Below are positions 8,669 to 15,963 of a stretch of 32,116 nt of DNA, piece by piece. The DNA is from an uncultured bacterium (lineage in GTDB: Bacteria > Verrucomicrobiota > Kiritimatiellia > PWTM01), in assembly GCA_938010045.1 (NCBI GenBank), contig CALLFZ010000040.1:1-32116 (forward strand). The letters run 5' to 3'. The notes under the pieces are model-generated. The model made no database searches. It was not told the origin of the DNA and saw nothing but the letters and a program-made list of their open reading frames with translations. A program made the position numbers and the translations under genes. How positions within the stretch are numbered: the stretch's first letter is position 1; each line of letters opens with the position of its first letter.

Positions 8669-9238
8669 GGGGACAGGCGCCTCTTTGGCCATAATTGGCC
8701 ATAATGGGCGCAGGAAACCAAACGCAGGTTGGGGACACAACACCGCTCAAACGAACTCAAAGGCTGCCAGGGCCGCCATGTGCCTGCCCCCGTGGCTGCC
8801 AGGTGCCGCTCACCGTGGGGACTCGTCTGGCCCCGCGTCGTTTGCGGCGCCTGTCCGCGGTCTTCGATTGGGGACAGGCACATGCGTATATGACTCAACA
8901 ATTTCGCCATCAATCTACTGCGGCTTTTTGTCAGGTGCCTGTCCCCCGTTTTGTCGGGTGCCTGTCCCCTTTGGTAGCCGTGAGCGATCTCGAGCGGCTT
9001 CACGCTGAAACGCGAAGGCCGGGCAGCCAGGTCGCCGTCTGCGCGCGCGGGGCTGGCCCGATGGTTTCTAACCCCGGACGGCCGCCGGAATGTCAATGGG
9101 GATAGGCACGTCCTTGGGGGGCATGACATCCCGGCCGCGCACCTGGCGCGGTCCCCTCCGCGTCAGCCGCGATGGGGGCAGGCAGCCCGCTGGGCGCAGG
9201 ACGGGGACCGGCACAAGTCGCAGGACGGGGACCGGCAC
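8669..9238. repeat. Cluster of dispersed GGGGACAGGCAC motifs, both orientations
   Basis: Plus-strand copies or close variants start at 8669, 8870, 9098, 9174, 9203 and 9227. Inverted copies (GTGCCTGTCCCC or variants) lie at 8780, 8846, 8935 and 8958. Two inverted copies are only 23 bases apart. The same 12-mer recurs at 31539-32100, so it is a genome-dispersed element, not a local duplication. No transposase is encoded nearby. Confidence 0.85.
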
Positions 9239-9242
9239 AAGT
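9195..9242 (+). repeat. Exact tandem duplication of a 24-bp unit
   Basis: Two identical 24-base copies (9195-9218 and 9219-9242), each containing the variant GGGGACCGGCAC. Perfect identity suggests a recent slippage event inside the older repeat cluster. Confidence 0.9.
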
Positions 9243-9370
9243 GGAGGCACAAGTGCACACCTACCCGCATCCAGCCCCGTCCTCCCATCTCTCAAAACAA
9301 TGCGCCGCGCAAGGTCCCATAGCCCGTGGCCTCGGTGGGGGCACTGCTCTGGGCACCGCAGGCACCGTGC

Positions 9371-10402
9371 TCAGGCGCCGATTACTAACACCTTCGCGCC
9401 ACGAATCTTCCGTTCGTGTAGCTCGCGCAGCGCCGTGTTGGCCGCCTCGAACGGATAGGTCTGCGCCTCGGGCCGCACATCGAGCTGCGCCGCGACGGCC
9501 AGGAACTCCCGCACATCCGCGCGCGTGACGTTCGCCACCGAGACGATCTCCCGCTCCATCCACAAATCTCGCGCATAATCTAGGTCGCCCAGCCGCGCGC
9601 GATCGGCCGATTCCTTGCGGATCGCGTTGATGACCAGCCGCCCGCCCGGTGCCAGCCGCCGTAGCGCCGCGACGAGCGGTCCCCACGCCGGGGTCGTGTC
9701 AATGATTCGGTCCACCGCCGTCGGCGGCTCGTCCCACGTGTCGCCCGCCCAGGCCGCACCCAATTCCAACGCGAATCGTCGCTCCGCCTCGGAGCGAGCG
9801 AACACGTAGATCGGAGTCGCCGGCCACTGCCGGCGCACCACTTTCATCACGAGGTGGCCCGACGCCCCGAACCCAGTGAGCCCCAACACCTCGCCGTTGC
9901 GCAGGCCGCTCAGCTTCAACGCGCGCCATCCCACCGCGCCCGCGCACAACAGGGGGGCCGCCGCGACCGGATCGAGTGCGGACGGGATGGGATGGACGAA
10001 ATTCGCGCGCGCCACCGCGTACTCGGCATAGCCGCCGTCCACGTCGCGTCCCGTCGCGCGAAACTCGGGGCACAGATTCTCGCGACCGTCACGGCACCGC
10101 GCGCAGCTACCGCAAGCCGAGGCGATCCACGCCACGCCGACGCGACGACCGATCCAGTCCGCCGGCACATCGTCGCCGACGAGGTCCACGCGTCCGACGA
10201 TCTGGTGACCGAGCACTACCGGCAGCCGGGGTGGCGGAGCGCGGCCCTCGATCTCATCGAGCTCGGTGTGGCAGACCCCGCAGGTTTCGACGCGGAGCCG
10301 CACCTCGCCCGGCGCCAGCATCGGGTCTGCGCGTTCAATGAGGCGCAACGGCCCGGACGCCTCTCCGATCGCTCCGAGTCGTTCGAGCACCCACGCCCTC
10401 AA
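9371..10402 (-). CDS. Zinc-dependent alcohol dehydrogenase family protein
   Basis: Medium-chain dehydrogenase of 343 residues, NAD(P)-linked, oxidising alcohols or reducing aldehydes. Catalytic-zinc ligands are visible as C44 in CGVCHTE, H66 in VLGHQIVG and C153 in LLCAG. Four structural-zinc cysteines lie at C97, C100, C103 and C111 (CGSCARCRDGRENLC). A Rossmann segment GLTGFGASGHLVMKVV starts near 174; its G-x-G-x-S-G pattern replaces the more usual G-x-G-G-x-G. The closest family is the AdhA/AdhP-like group; substrate is not predictable. It is the last gene of the aroQ-to-adh operon, 22 bases after the pfkB-type kinase. Nothing in the sequence shows a direct link to the biosynthetic genes upstream, so it may simply have been added to the operon end. 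Confidence 0.88.
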   Translation of the reverse strand: MRAWVLERLGAIGEASGPLRLIERADPMLAPGEVRLRVETCGVCHTELDEIEGRAPPPRLPVVLGHQIVGRVDLVGDDVPADWIGRRVGVAWIASACGSCARCRDGRENLCPEFRATGRDVDGGYAEYAVARANFVHPIPSALDPVAAAPLLCAGAVGWRALKLSGLRNGEVLGLTGFGASGHLVMKVVRRQWPATPIYVFARSEAERRFALELGAAWAGDTWDEPPTAVDRIIDTTPAWGPLVAALRRLAPGGRLVINAIRKESADRARLGDLDYARDLWMEREIVSVANVTRADVREFLAVAAQLDVRPEAQTYPFEAANTALRELHERKIRGAKVLVIGA

Positions 10403-10424
10403 CGGCGTTGTCCTCTGAGCCGCA

Positions 10425-11348
10425 TCAACTCAGCCGGCACATCCGGCTCAACTCGGCCACCCGCCGCGCGATGGCCGCGCGCGTCGCGCGCGCCACCCAG
10501 TCCAGCCCGAACTCCTCCACCGCGAACGACGCCATCACGGTGCCATACACCATTGCGCGTCGCAGTGCGCGCTCGGACACGCGGCGATCGAGCGCGAGAC
10601 GGCCCACAAGGCCGCCCGCAAACGTGTCGCCCGCGCCGGTGGGATCCCGTGCGTCGGCCACGGGGTAGGCGGGCAGCAGGCAGATGCCCCGGCGATGCAC
10701 CAGCGCGCTGCCGTACTCTCCGCGTTTCACGATCACCCAGCGCGGCCCCATCTCCAGCAACTTCTCGGCCGCCGCGCGCAACCCGCGGACACCGGTGAGA
10801 TGCTCGGCTTCCGACTCGTTCACCGTGAGCAAGTCCACCCGCCGCAGAAGCCGGCGCACATCCTCGAGCGCGGTGCGAATCCATAGATCCATCGTGTCGG
10901 CCATGACCCACCGCGGGCGCCGCGCCATTTGGCCGAGGACGTGCAGCTGCAGTCCCGGCGCGATGTTGGCGAGAAACAGGAACGGGGCGAAGCGGCACGG
11001 CGGGGGCAGCTTGGGCCGGAACGTTTCCAACACATTCAGTTCCGTGCACAGCGTTCGCCGTTCGTTCATGTTTTCGAGGTACTCGCCGCTCCAACGGAAC
11101 GTGCGACCCGGCGCGGTCTGCAGACCCGAGAGCTCGATGCCGAGCCGCTCGAACCGCCGCCGCTCGGCGTCGGGAAAGTCGTCACCGACCACGCCGATCA
11201 TCGCAACGCGCGCGCCGAGCCGTGCGGCCGCCGTGGCGGCGTAGGCGGCCGACCCACCGATCACCTCCTCGCGCCGCTCGCGCGGCGTCGCGATCGTGTC
11301 CAGCCCTACCGACCCAACCACCACCACATCAGGAATCCGGGCGCTCAT
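10425..11348 (-). CDS. PfkB-family (ribokinase-like) sugar kinase
   Basis: A 307-residue carbohydrate kinase. It begins with the PfkB strand VVVVGSVGLDTIA (8-20), carries the glycine-rich substrate motif GGSAAYAATAAARLG (31-45) and ends its active site with DPTGAGDTFAGG, where the Asp of GAGD (about 241) is the catalytic base. The start at 11348 overlaps the gmhA stop by four bases (ATGA), so a longer frame starting at 11717 inside gmhA is rejected. Coupling to gmhA makes a heptose-7-phosphate kinase role (the HldA or HldE N-domain step) attractive, but the sequence is only family-level evidence and adenosine or ribose kinases share the motifs. Confidence 0.85.
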   Translation of the reverse strand: MSARIPDVVVVGSVGLDTIATPRERREEVIGGSAAYAATAAARLGARVAMIGVVGDDFPDAERRRFERLGIELSGLQTAPGRTFRWSGEYLENMNERRTLCTELNVLETFRPKLPPPCRFAPFLFLANIAPGLQLHVLGQMARRPRWVMADTMDLWIRTALEDVRRLLRRVDLLTVNESEAEHLTGVRGLRAAAEKLLEMGPRWVIVKRGEYGSALVHRRGICLLPAYPVADARDPTGAGDTFAGGLVGRLALDRRVSERALRRAMVYGTVMASFAVEEFGLDWVARATRAAIARRVAELSRMCRLS

Positions 11349-11929
11349 CTCGCAGACTCCGTCTCGCCGGCAAGCCGTTCCTCGATCCGCTCGCACAGGA
11401 GGTGTAGGATGAGCTGATGTGCCTCCTGAATCCGCGGGGTATGGCTCGACGAGGATACGCACAGAGAGGCGTCGGCCTCGCGCGCGAGCGCGCCGCCGTC
11501 GCCACCGGTCACCGCCAGGGTCCACAGTCCCCGTCGCCGGGCCGCCGCGACGGCGCGCAGCACGTTCGGGGAACGGCCGCTGGTGCTGAATGCGACCAGC
11601 GCATCGCCGGGCCGCCCGAGCGCCTCGACCTGACGTTCGAACACGGCGTCGAACCCGCAATCGTTGCCGATGGCGGTCAGCGCGGAGGTATCGGTGGTCA
11701 GCGCGATCGCGGGCCACGCGGCGCGGTCGAGCAGGAAGCGATTCACGATCTCGGCAGCCATGTGCTGGGCGTCGGCCGCGCTGCCGCCATTGCCGCAGAG
11801 CAACACCTTGCCGCCTGCCCGCAGGCAGTCGGCCAAGCGCTCGGACGCCGCCTCGATCGGCCCTCGGAGGCGCGTCAAACTCTCGTGCAACACCGCCAGC
11901 GCGTCGGCCGCGATCCGGTCCCAGTCCAT
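11345..11929 (-). CDS. gmhA: Phosphoheptose (sedoheptulose 7-phosphate) isomerase
   Basis: Converts sedoheptulose 7-phosphate to D-glycero-D-manno-heptose 7-phosphate, the first step to the heptose of the LPS inner core. The 194-residue SIS-domain protein shows LLCGNGGSAADAQHMAAE (43-60), the sugar-phosphate loop STSGRSPN (115-122) and the C-terminal EAHQLILHLLCE, with E60 and H171 in the positions of the GmhA active-site residues. The start at 11929 lies two bases after the amaP stop; an upstream frame reaching 12316 is a shadow of amaP. Presence of this gene implies an LPS-bearing outer membrane. The next gene, a PfkB kinase, would be a logical partner for the following phosphorylation. Confidence 0.93.
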   Translation of the reverse strand: MDWDRIAADALAVLHESLTRLRGPIEAASERLADCLRAGGKVLLCGNGGSAADAQHMAAEIVNRFLLDRAAWPAIALTTDTSALTAIGNDCGFDAVFERQVEALGRPGDALVAFSTSGRSPNVLRAVAAARRRGLWTLAVTGGDGGALAREADASLCVSSSSHTPRIQEAHQLILHLLCERIEERLAGETESAR

Positions 11930-11931
11930 CC

Positions 11932-12492
11932 TTAACCCACCTCCGGCGACCCGTCCACGGTCTCCGAGTTGCGGCCGTTCGGCGTGACGAATCCCGTCAC
12001 GTGCAGGCGAACCTCCCCGAGTTCGGCGATGCCGATCTCGTCCGACAATCGCCGGCGGACGAGCGACTGTATCTGGCGTGCGTACTCGACGGCGGACCGC
12101 CCCACCGGCAACCGGCAGGCGAGTTCGATTCGGACCCGGTCGCCCTCGCGGGTGGCGTGGCAGCGCACCGTCTCGACGCCCGTCAGACCGCCGGCGAGCC
12201 GCGCCACGTAGTCGCGCAGTGCGCCCATTCGGATGCGGACTTCGCCTCCCTCTCCCGCGTAGATCAATTCGTCGGCCCCGGGCGTGCGCGCGCGCAGACT
12301 CATCGCCGCAAGCCACGCGATGCCGACGATCAGAATGCCGGCTGGAGCCGCGACCTCGGGTCGGCGTTCGATCCGTTCATCCAGACCGCCGCGGCGTCGG
12401 GGCGCGGCCGCGGAAGCCGCCACCAGATACAGCCCGGCGGCCACCGCCACGGCCCACGTCAACGCGAACAGCGCGACGCGCAGCACCTTCAC
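11932..12492 (-). CDS. amaP: AmaP-like membrane anchor of the Asp23 protein
   Basis: A 186-residue inner-membrane protein with two predicted helices, about residues 4-27 and 48-66, separated by a short charged loop. The C-terminal half (80-175) is soluble and looks like a degenerate Asp23-type alpha/beta domain. AmaP in Gram-positive bacteria anchors the abundant Asp23 envelope-stress protein to the membrane. The assignment depends strongly on the four-base overlap with the upstream asp23 gene. It is sequence-divergent, so the symbol is by architecture and neighbour rather than strong motif match. Confidence 0.75.
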   Translation of the reverse strand: MKVLRVALFALTWAVAVAAGLYLVAASAAAPRRRGGLDERIERRPEVAAPAGILIVGIAWLAAMSLRARTPGADELIYAGEGGEVRIRMGALRDYVARLAGGLTGVETVRCHATREGDRVRIELACRLPVGRSAVEYARQIQSLVRRRLSDEIGIAELGEVRLHVTGFVTPNGRNSETVDGSPEVG

Positions 12493-12971
12493 GGGGAGGG
12501 CTCCACGGGCGGCGCACTGGGCCCCTCGTCTCCGTCGCGCCGGAGGGACGTCTCGGGCAATCGTACGCTTTGCACGATCACGTTCACGCTGCGCACCGAT
12601 TTACCGGTCAGCCGCTCGACGTCTTCGCGAACGCGGCTCTGCACCTCGAACGCGACCTTCGGGATACTCGCCCCGTATTCCACCACCAGCGCCACTTCGA
12701 TGACGAGGCTGTTCTCGCCGACCTCAACTCGCACGCCGCGCTCGAGCGGCTTGCGCCCCACCATGCCGGCAATGTCGTCGACCAGCGACCCCGCGAGGTC
12801 CGCCACGCCGGGCACCTTCAGCACCGCCTCGCGCGCGATCACGGCGATCACGCTGTTGTGGATATGGATCGCCCCCAGGTCGTGCACCTCCTCCGGACGC
12901 TCCTCCGGAAGCGGATACACCGGCGGATGCACGACGGGCTCCTCCCTCTCCGTTCGTCGTTCGTTCATCAT
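12489..12971 (-). CDS. Asp23/Gls24 family envelope stress protein
   Basis: A 160-residue soluble protein. After a charged, Pro-rich N-terminus, residues 32-140 match the DUF322/Asp23 fold: [20 protein letters not shown], then [22 protein letters not shown], then a [24 protein letters not shown] strand. Family members line the inner face of the membrane and are induced by envelope stress in firmicutes; in diderms the role is much less clear. It overlaps accC upstream and amaP downstream by four bases each, so it is tightly co-expressed with fatty-acid synthesis. A tandem ATG pair at 12966-12971 leaves the start uncertain by one codon. Confidence 0.9.
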   Translation of the reverse strand: MMNERRTEREEPVVHPPVYPLPEERPEEVHDLGAIHIHNSVIAVIAREAVLKVPGVADLAGSLVDDIAGMVGRKPLERGVRVEVGENSLVIEVALVVEYGASIPKVAFEVQSRVREDVERLTGKSVRSVNVIVQSVRLPETSLRRDGDEGPSAPPVEPSP

Positions 12972-14353
12972 GGCTCACCTCCGCCGCCGGACTGGCGGAT
13001 CAGAAAACTTTCCTGCATGAAGTTCTCGAGAAACGCGGTGTTGTACTCGCCCCGTGCAAACCGCGCGTCGCCGAGCAGTGCCTGGCCCAACGGAGCGGTG
13101 GTCGGCAGCCCCTCGAGCGTGAACTCCGCGAGGGCGCGTGAGAGGGTCGCGATCGCCTCCGCTCGCGTCGCGCCGACCGCGATGATTTTGGCGAGCAGGC
13201 TGTCGTAGTACGGCGGCACCGTGTACCCGCTGTACACGTGACTATCCACCCGCACGCCCCGCCCGCCCGGGAAGTGCACAAATTCGACCACGCCGGGCGC
13301 CGGCGCGAAATTTCGGTCGGGATCCTCCGCGTTCACGCGGAACTCGATCGCATGTCCCTGGGGCTCGATCTCGCGCTGGCCGATCGCAAGCTTCTCGTGC
13401 GCCGCAATGCGGATCTGTTCCTTGACCAAGTCCACGCCCGTGATCTCTTCGGTGACCGGGTGTTCGACCTGGATGCGCGTGTTCATCTCCATGAAGTAAA
13501 ACTCGTGGGTCTCTGCGTCGAACAGGAACTCGACGGTGCCCGCACCGCGGTATTTCACAAACTCGGCCGCGCGCACGGCCGCCCGGTGAATCCGCTTGCG
13601 CATGTCGGGCGAGAGCGCCGGGCTGGGGGCCTCTTCGATCACCTTCTGGTGACGCCGCTGGATGCTGCAATCCCGCTCGCCGAGGTGCACCACGTTCCCG
13701 TGCTGATCGGCGAGGATCTGCACCTCGATGTGCCGCGCGTTCTCGACATAGCGCTCGAGATAGACCGCCGGGTTGCCGAACGCGCGCTCGGCTTCCGCAC
13801 GGGCGGTCATGAACGACTGCGCGAGGCTCACGTCGTTGCGCGCCACGCGCATCCCCTTCCCGCCGCCGCCCGCCGCCGCCTTGATCACCACGGGGTATCC
13901 AATCTTCCGCGCCACCTGCACTGCCTCCTCCGGGCTCGTCACCAGCCCCTCGCTGCCCGGCGTCACGGGCACCCCTGCCTTCTTCATCGTGCGGCGCGCA
14001 GCGGCCTTGTCGCCCATCGCACGGATGTTTTCGGGCGTCGGACCAATGAACGCGATCTTGCAGCGTTCGCACACCTCCGCGAAATGGGCGTTCTCGGAGA
14101 GGAATCCGTAGCCGGGATGGATCGCATCCACGTCCGCCACCTCCGCCGCGCTGATGATGTTCGCGATCTTCAGGTAGCTTTCGGAGGCCGGCGGCGGCCC
14201 GATACAGATCGCCGTGTCCGCCATCTGCACGTGCAGAGCGTGTTCGTCGGCCTGCGAGTACACCGCGACTGTTCGGATGCCCATCTCGCGGCACGCGCGG
14301 ATCACCCGCACCGCGATCTCGCCGCGGTTCGCAATCAGGATGCGTTCGAACAT
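12968..14353 (-). CDS. accC: Acetyl-CoA carboxylase, biotin carboxylase subunit
   Basis: Carboxylates the biotin of AccB with bicarbonate and ATP, the first half of malonyl-CoA synthesis. The 461-residue product has the usual three parts: N-domain starting [23 protein letters not shown]-grasp domain with the glycine-rich [15 protein letters not shown] loop and the [15 protein letters not shown] catalytic segment, and the C-domain with FRVNAEDP. Length is normal, with an extra 12 or so C-terminal residues ending GGGGEP. The GGGGGA before ATG 14353 supports the start. It sits 16 bases after accB, the classic accBC pair. No accA/accD is in the window. Confidence 0.97.
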   Translation of the reverse strand: MFERILIANRGEIAVRVIRACREMGIRTVAVYSQADEHALHVQMADTAICIGPPPASESYLKIANIISAAEVADVDAIHPGYGFLSENAHFAEVCERCKIAFIGPTPENIRAMGDKAAARRTMKKAGVPVTPGSEGLVTSPEEAVQVARKIGYPVVIKAAAGGGGKGMRVARNDVSLAQSFMTARAEAERAFGNPAVYLERYVENARHIEVQILADQHGNVVHLGERDCSIQRRHQKVIEEAPSPALSPDMRKRIHRAAVRAAEFVKYRGAGTVEFLFDAETHEFYFMEMNTRIQVEHPVTEEITGVDLVKEQIRIAAHEKLAIGQREIEPQGHAIEFRVNAEDPDRNFAPAPGVVEFVHFPGGRGVRVDSHVYSGYTVPPYYDSLLAKIIAVGATRAEAIATLSRALAEFTLEGLPTTAPLGQALLGDARFARGEYNTAFLENFMQESFLIRQSGGGGEP

Positions 14354-14369
14354 GCGGTCCCCCGGCGCC

Positions 14370-14837
14370 TCAGAGCGGTTCCACTTTGAACAGCGCCTGG
14401 CCGAACTGAACGGGCGTGGCGTTCTCCACGAGCACCTGGCGCACGATGCCGCGGCACTCGGCCTTGATCTCGTTCATCACCTTCATCGCCTCGATGATGC
14501 AGACGACCGTATTCTCGTCGACCTCCTGCCCCACCGTCACAAACGGGTCCGCGTCCGGCGCAGACGCGCGGTAAAACGTGCCGACGATGGGCGCCGTGAT
14601 CGTGTGCCAATGCCCCTCCTCCGGCTCCGCCGCGGGCGGCGGGGCTGCCGGCACCGCCGATACGGCCGGGGCGACGCCCCCCGGCGTCGCGGGCGGCGGT
14701 GCCGAAGCCGTCACGGCCATCTCCCCGCCGATCCGTCGCCGCACTTTGAGCCGAAATCCCTGGTCCTCCACCTCGAACTCCGCGAGGTCGTTGTCGCGGA
14801 TCATATCCAAAATCTTCCGAATCTCGCGTATGTCCAT
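14370..14837 (-). CDS. accB: Acetyl-CoA carboxylase, biotin carboxyl carrier protein
   Basis: Carries biotin between the two half-reactions of acetyl-CoA carboxylase. The 155-residue product has an N-terminal helical region ([18 protein letters not shown]), an Ala/Pro-rich linker at about 43-72 and a C-terminal biotinyl domain. The biotinylation motif EAMKVMNEI places biotin on K119, and the domain ends [12 protein letters not shown] as expected. The start at 14837 gives the family's normal length; an upstream extension to 14933 would overlap aroQ and lacks homology. It lies 13 bases after aroQ and 16 before accC. Confidence 0.95.
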   Translation of the reverse strand: MDIREIRKILDMIRDNDLAEFEVEDQGFRLKVRRRIGGEMAVTASAPPPATPGGVAPAVSAVPAAPPPAAEPEEGHWHTITAPIVGTFYRASAPDADPFVTVGQEVDENTVVCIIEAMKVMNEIKAECRGIVRQVLVENATPVQFGQALFKVEPL

Positions 14838-14850
14838 CGCGCACCCCCGT

Positions 14851-15309
14851 TCACGCCGCGCCGGTGCCCGCCCGATGTTGGGACAGCCACCCGACCAGTC
14901 CGTCCAATGCCAGAAGGTAGCTGCTCGCGCCAAACCCCGCCACCGTTCCGACGCACGCCGCGGCCGTGACGCTGCGACGACGGAACTCCTCGCGAGCCGC
15001 CGGATGGCTCAGGTGGACCTCCACGCACGGCACCCCCGCCGCCCGCAGCGCGTCGTACAGCGCCAAGCTCGTGTGCGTGTACGCGGCGGGGTTGAAGAGT
15101 ATACCGTCAAACCGACCGGCCGCCTCGCCGATCCAGCTCACCAGCTCTCCCTCGCAATTGCTTTGCCGGACCTCGATCTCAACACCCAGTTCCGACGCCC
15201 GCCGCTCGAGCGAACGCCGAATGTCGTCGAGCGTCTCGCGCCCGTAGACGTCGGGTTCGCGCCGGCCCAGCAGCTGTAAATTCGGCCCATTCAGTACAAG
15301 AATCTTCAT
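14851..15309 (-). CDS. aroQ: 3-dehydroquinate dehydratase, type II
   Basis: Third step of the shikimate pathway, 3-dehydroquinate to 3-dehydroshikimate. The 152-residue length fits the dodecameric type II enzyme. Visible active-site residues are R16 or R17 and Y22 in [10 protein letters not shown]73 and H79 in [11 protein letters not shown]97 and H99 in VEVHLS, and the AREEFRRRS arginine segment. The start at 15309 ([15 protein letters not shown]) is where the family begins; a longer frame to 15513 is rejected. As first gene of the minus-strand operon it is followed directly by accB, an aroQ-accB-accC order seen in many bacteria. Confidence 0.95.
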   Translation of the reverse strand: MKILVLNGPNLQLLGRREPDVYGRETLDDIRRSLERRASELGVEIEVRQSNCEGELVSWIGEAAGRFDGILFNPAAYTHTSLALYDALRAAGVPCVEVHLSHPAAREEFRRRSVTAAACVGTVAGFGASSYLLALDGLVGWLSQHRAGTGAA

Positions 15310-15614
15310 CGGTTCGCCCGCGGATTCCGCTTCAGGATACCGGAGCGCCGGTCCCTGTCCAACCTGAACCACCGCTCGATGCGACGCGGGGGCGGGCGGC
15401 CATTTACTTCGCCCGACCATGCCCCCACCGCATCGCCGGCCACTCAGCGGCTCCCCCATGCGCCCACGCCGGCGCAAGCGACGCAGAGCCAGCCCGCACG
15501 CACCGCACCGCACCGAGACCGCTTGTCCCGAAGACGCAGTCGGTCGTACTGTCGCCGTGCAGCCGCCGCCGGAGCCCAGCCCAGCTCGCGGGGCGGCTGA
15601 CGGAGGACACTGAC
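15310..15614. other. Divergent intergenic region between aroQ and mscL
   Basis: About 305 bases with no supported gene or repeat. It must contain the promoters of the aroQ operon and of mscL, but I cannot pick convincing hexamers. The only clear signal is GGAGG at 15602-15606, the ribosome site of mscL. Confidence 0.6.
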
Positions 15615-15956
15615 ATGAGCATCGCGTCCGAGTTCCGCGAGTTCGCGATCAAGGGCAACATGGTGGATATGGCGGTCGGCATCATCATCGGCGGCGCGTT
15701 CGGCAAAGTGGTCACCTCGTTCGTCAACGACATCATCATGCCGCCGCTCGGACTGCTCGTCGGCGGCGTCCATTTCAGCGAGCTCTCGATCGTGCTCAAA
15801 GCGGCCGCCCACGGGGCGCCGGCGGTGAAGCTCAACTACGGCAACTGGATTCAAGCGCTGATGGACTTTCTGCTTGTCGCGGTCGCCGTGTTTCTGATGG
15901 TGAAGAGCCTCAACGCGCTTCGGCGGAGCGCTGAACCGCTGGTGCCCAAGCCATAA
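15615..15956 (+). CDS. mscL: Large-conductance mechanosensitive channel MscL (short C-terminus)
   Basis: Pentameric inner-membrane channel that opens under high membrane tension to release solutes during osmotic downshock. The 113-residue protein starts [20 protein letters not shown], has TM1 at about 14-40 including the pore-lining [23 protein letters not shown], a periplasmic loop (41-75) and TM2 at about 77-100 ([17 protein letters not shown]). It ends only 13 residues after TM2, so the C-terminal helical bundle found in the 136-residue E. coli protein is missing or reduced. GGAGG eight bases upstream supports the start. It stands alone, convergent with purF with seven bases between the stops. 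Confidence 0.95.
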   Translation: MSIASEFREFAIKGNMVDMAVGIIIGGAFGKVVTSFVNDIIMPPLGLLVGGVHFSELSIVLKAAAHGAPAVKLNYGNWIQALMDFLLVAVAVFLMVKSLNALRRSAEPLVPKP

Positions 15957-15963
15957 GGCCGCG

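Larger units (their letters stand above)
8191..9370. other. 1.2-kb non-coding region between convergent operons, filled with repeats
   Basis: No open frame here has convincing protein character. The first ~470 bases after ftsZ hold little beyond a hairpin at 8378-8403. From about 8665 the region carries degenerate GGGGACAGGCAC motifs in both orientations, a 10-bp tandem TTGGCCATAA pair (8685-8704) and an exact 24-bp tandem pair (9195-9242). It lies downstream of both flanking operons, the usual place for REP-like elements. Confidence 0.7.

Noticed and set aside
8145-8743. Several open frames after ftsZ, including a short one starting ATGATG at the ftsZ stop
   Set aside because: The short frame encodes only about 35 residues without recognisable features. 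The longer ones have shadow-like composition and run into repeats.
15957-15963. Shared terminator between mscL and purF
   Set aside because: Only seven bases separate the stops and no hairpin with a T-tract was found there.
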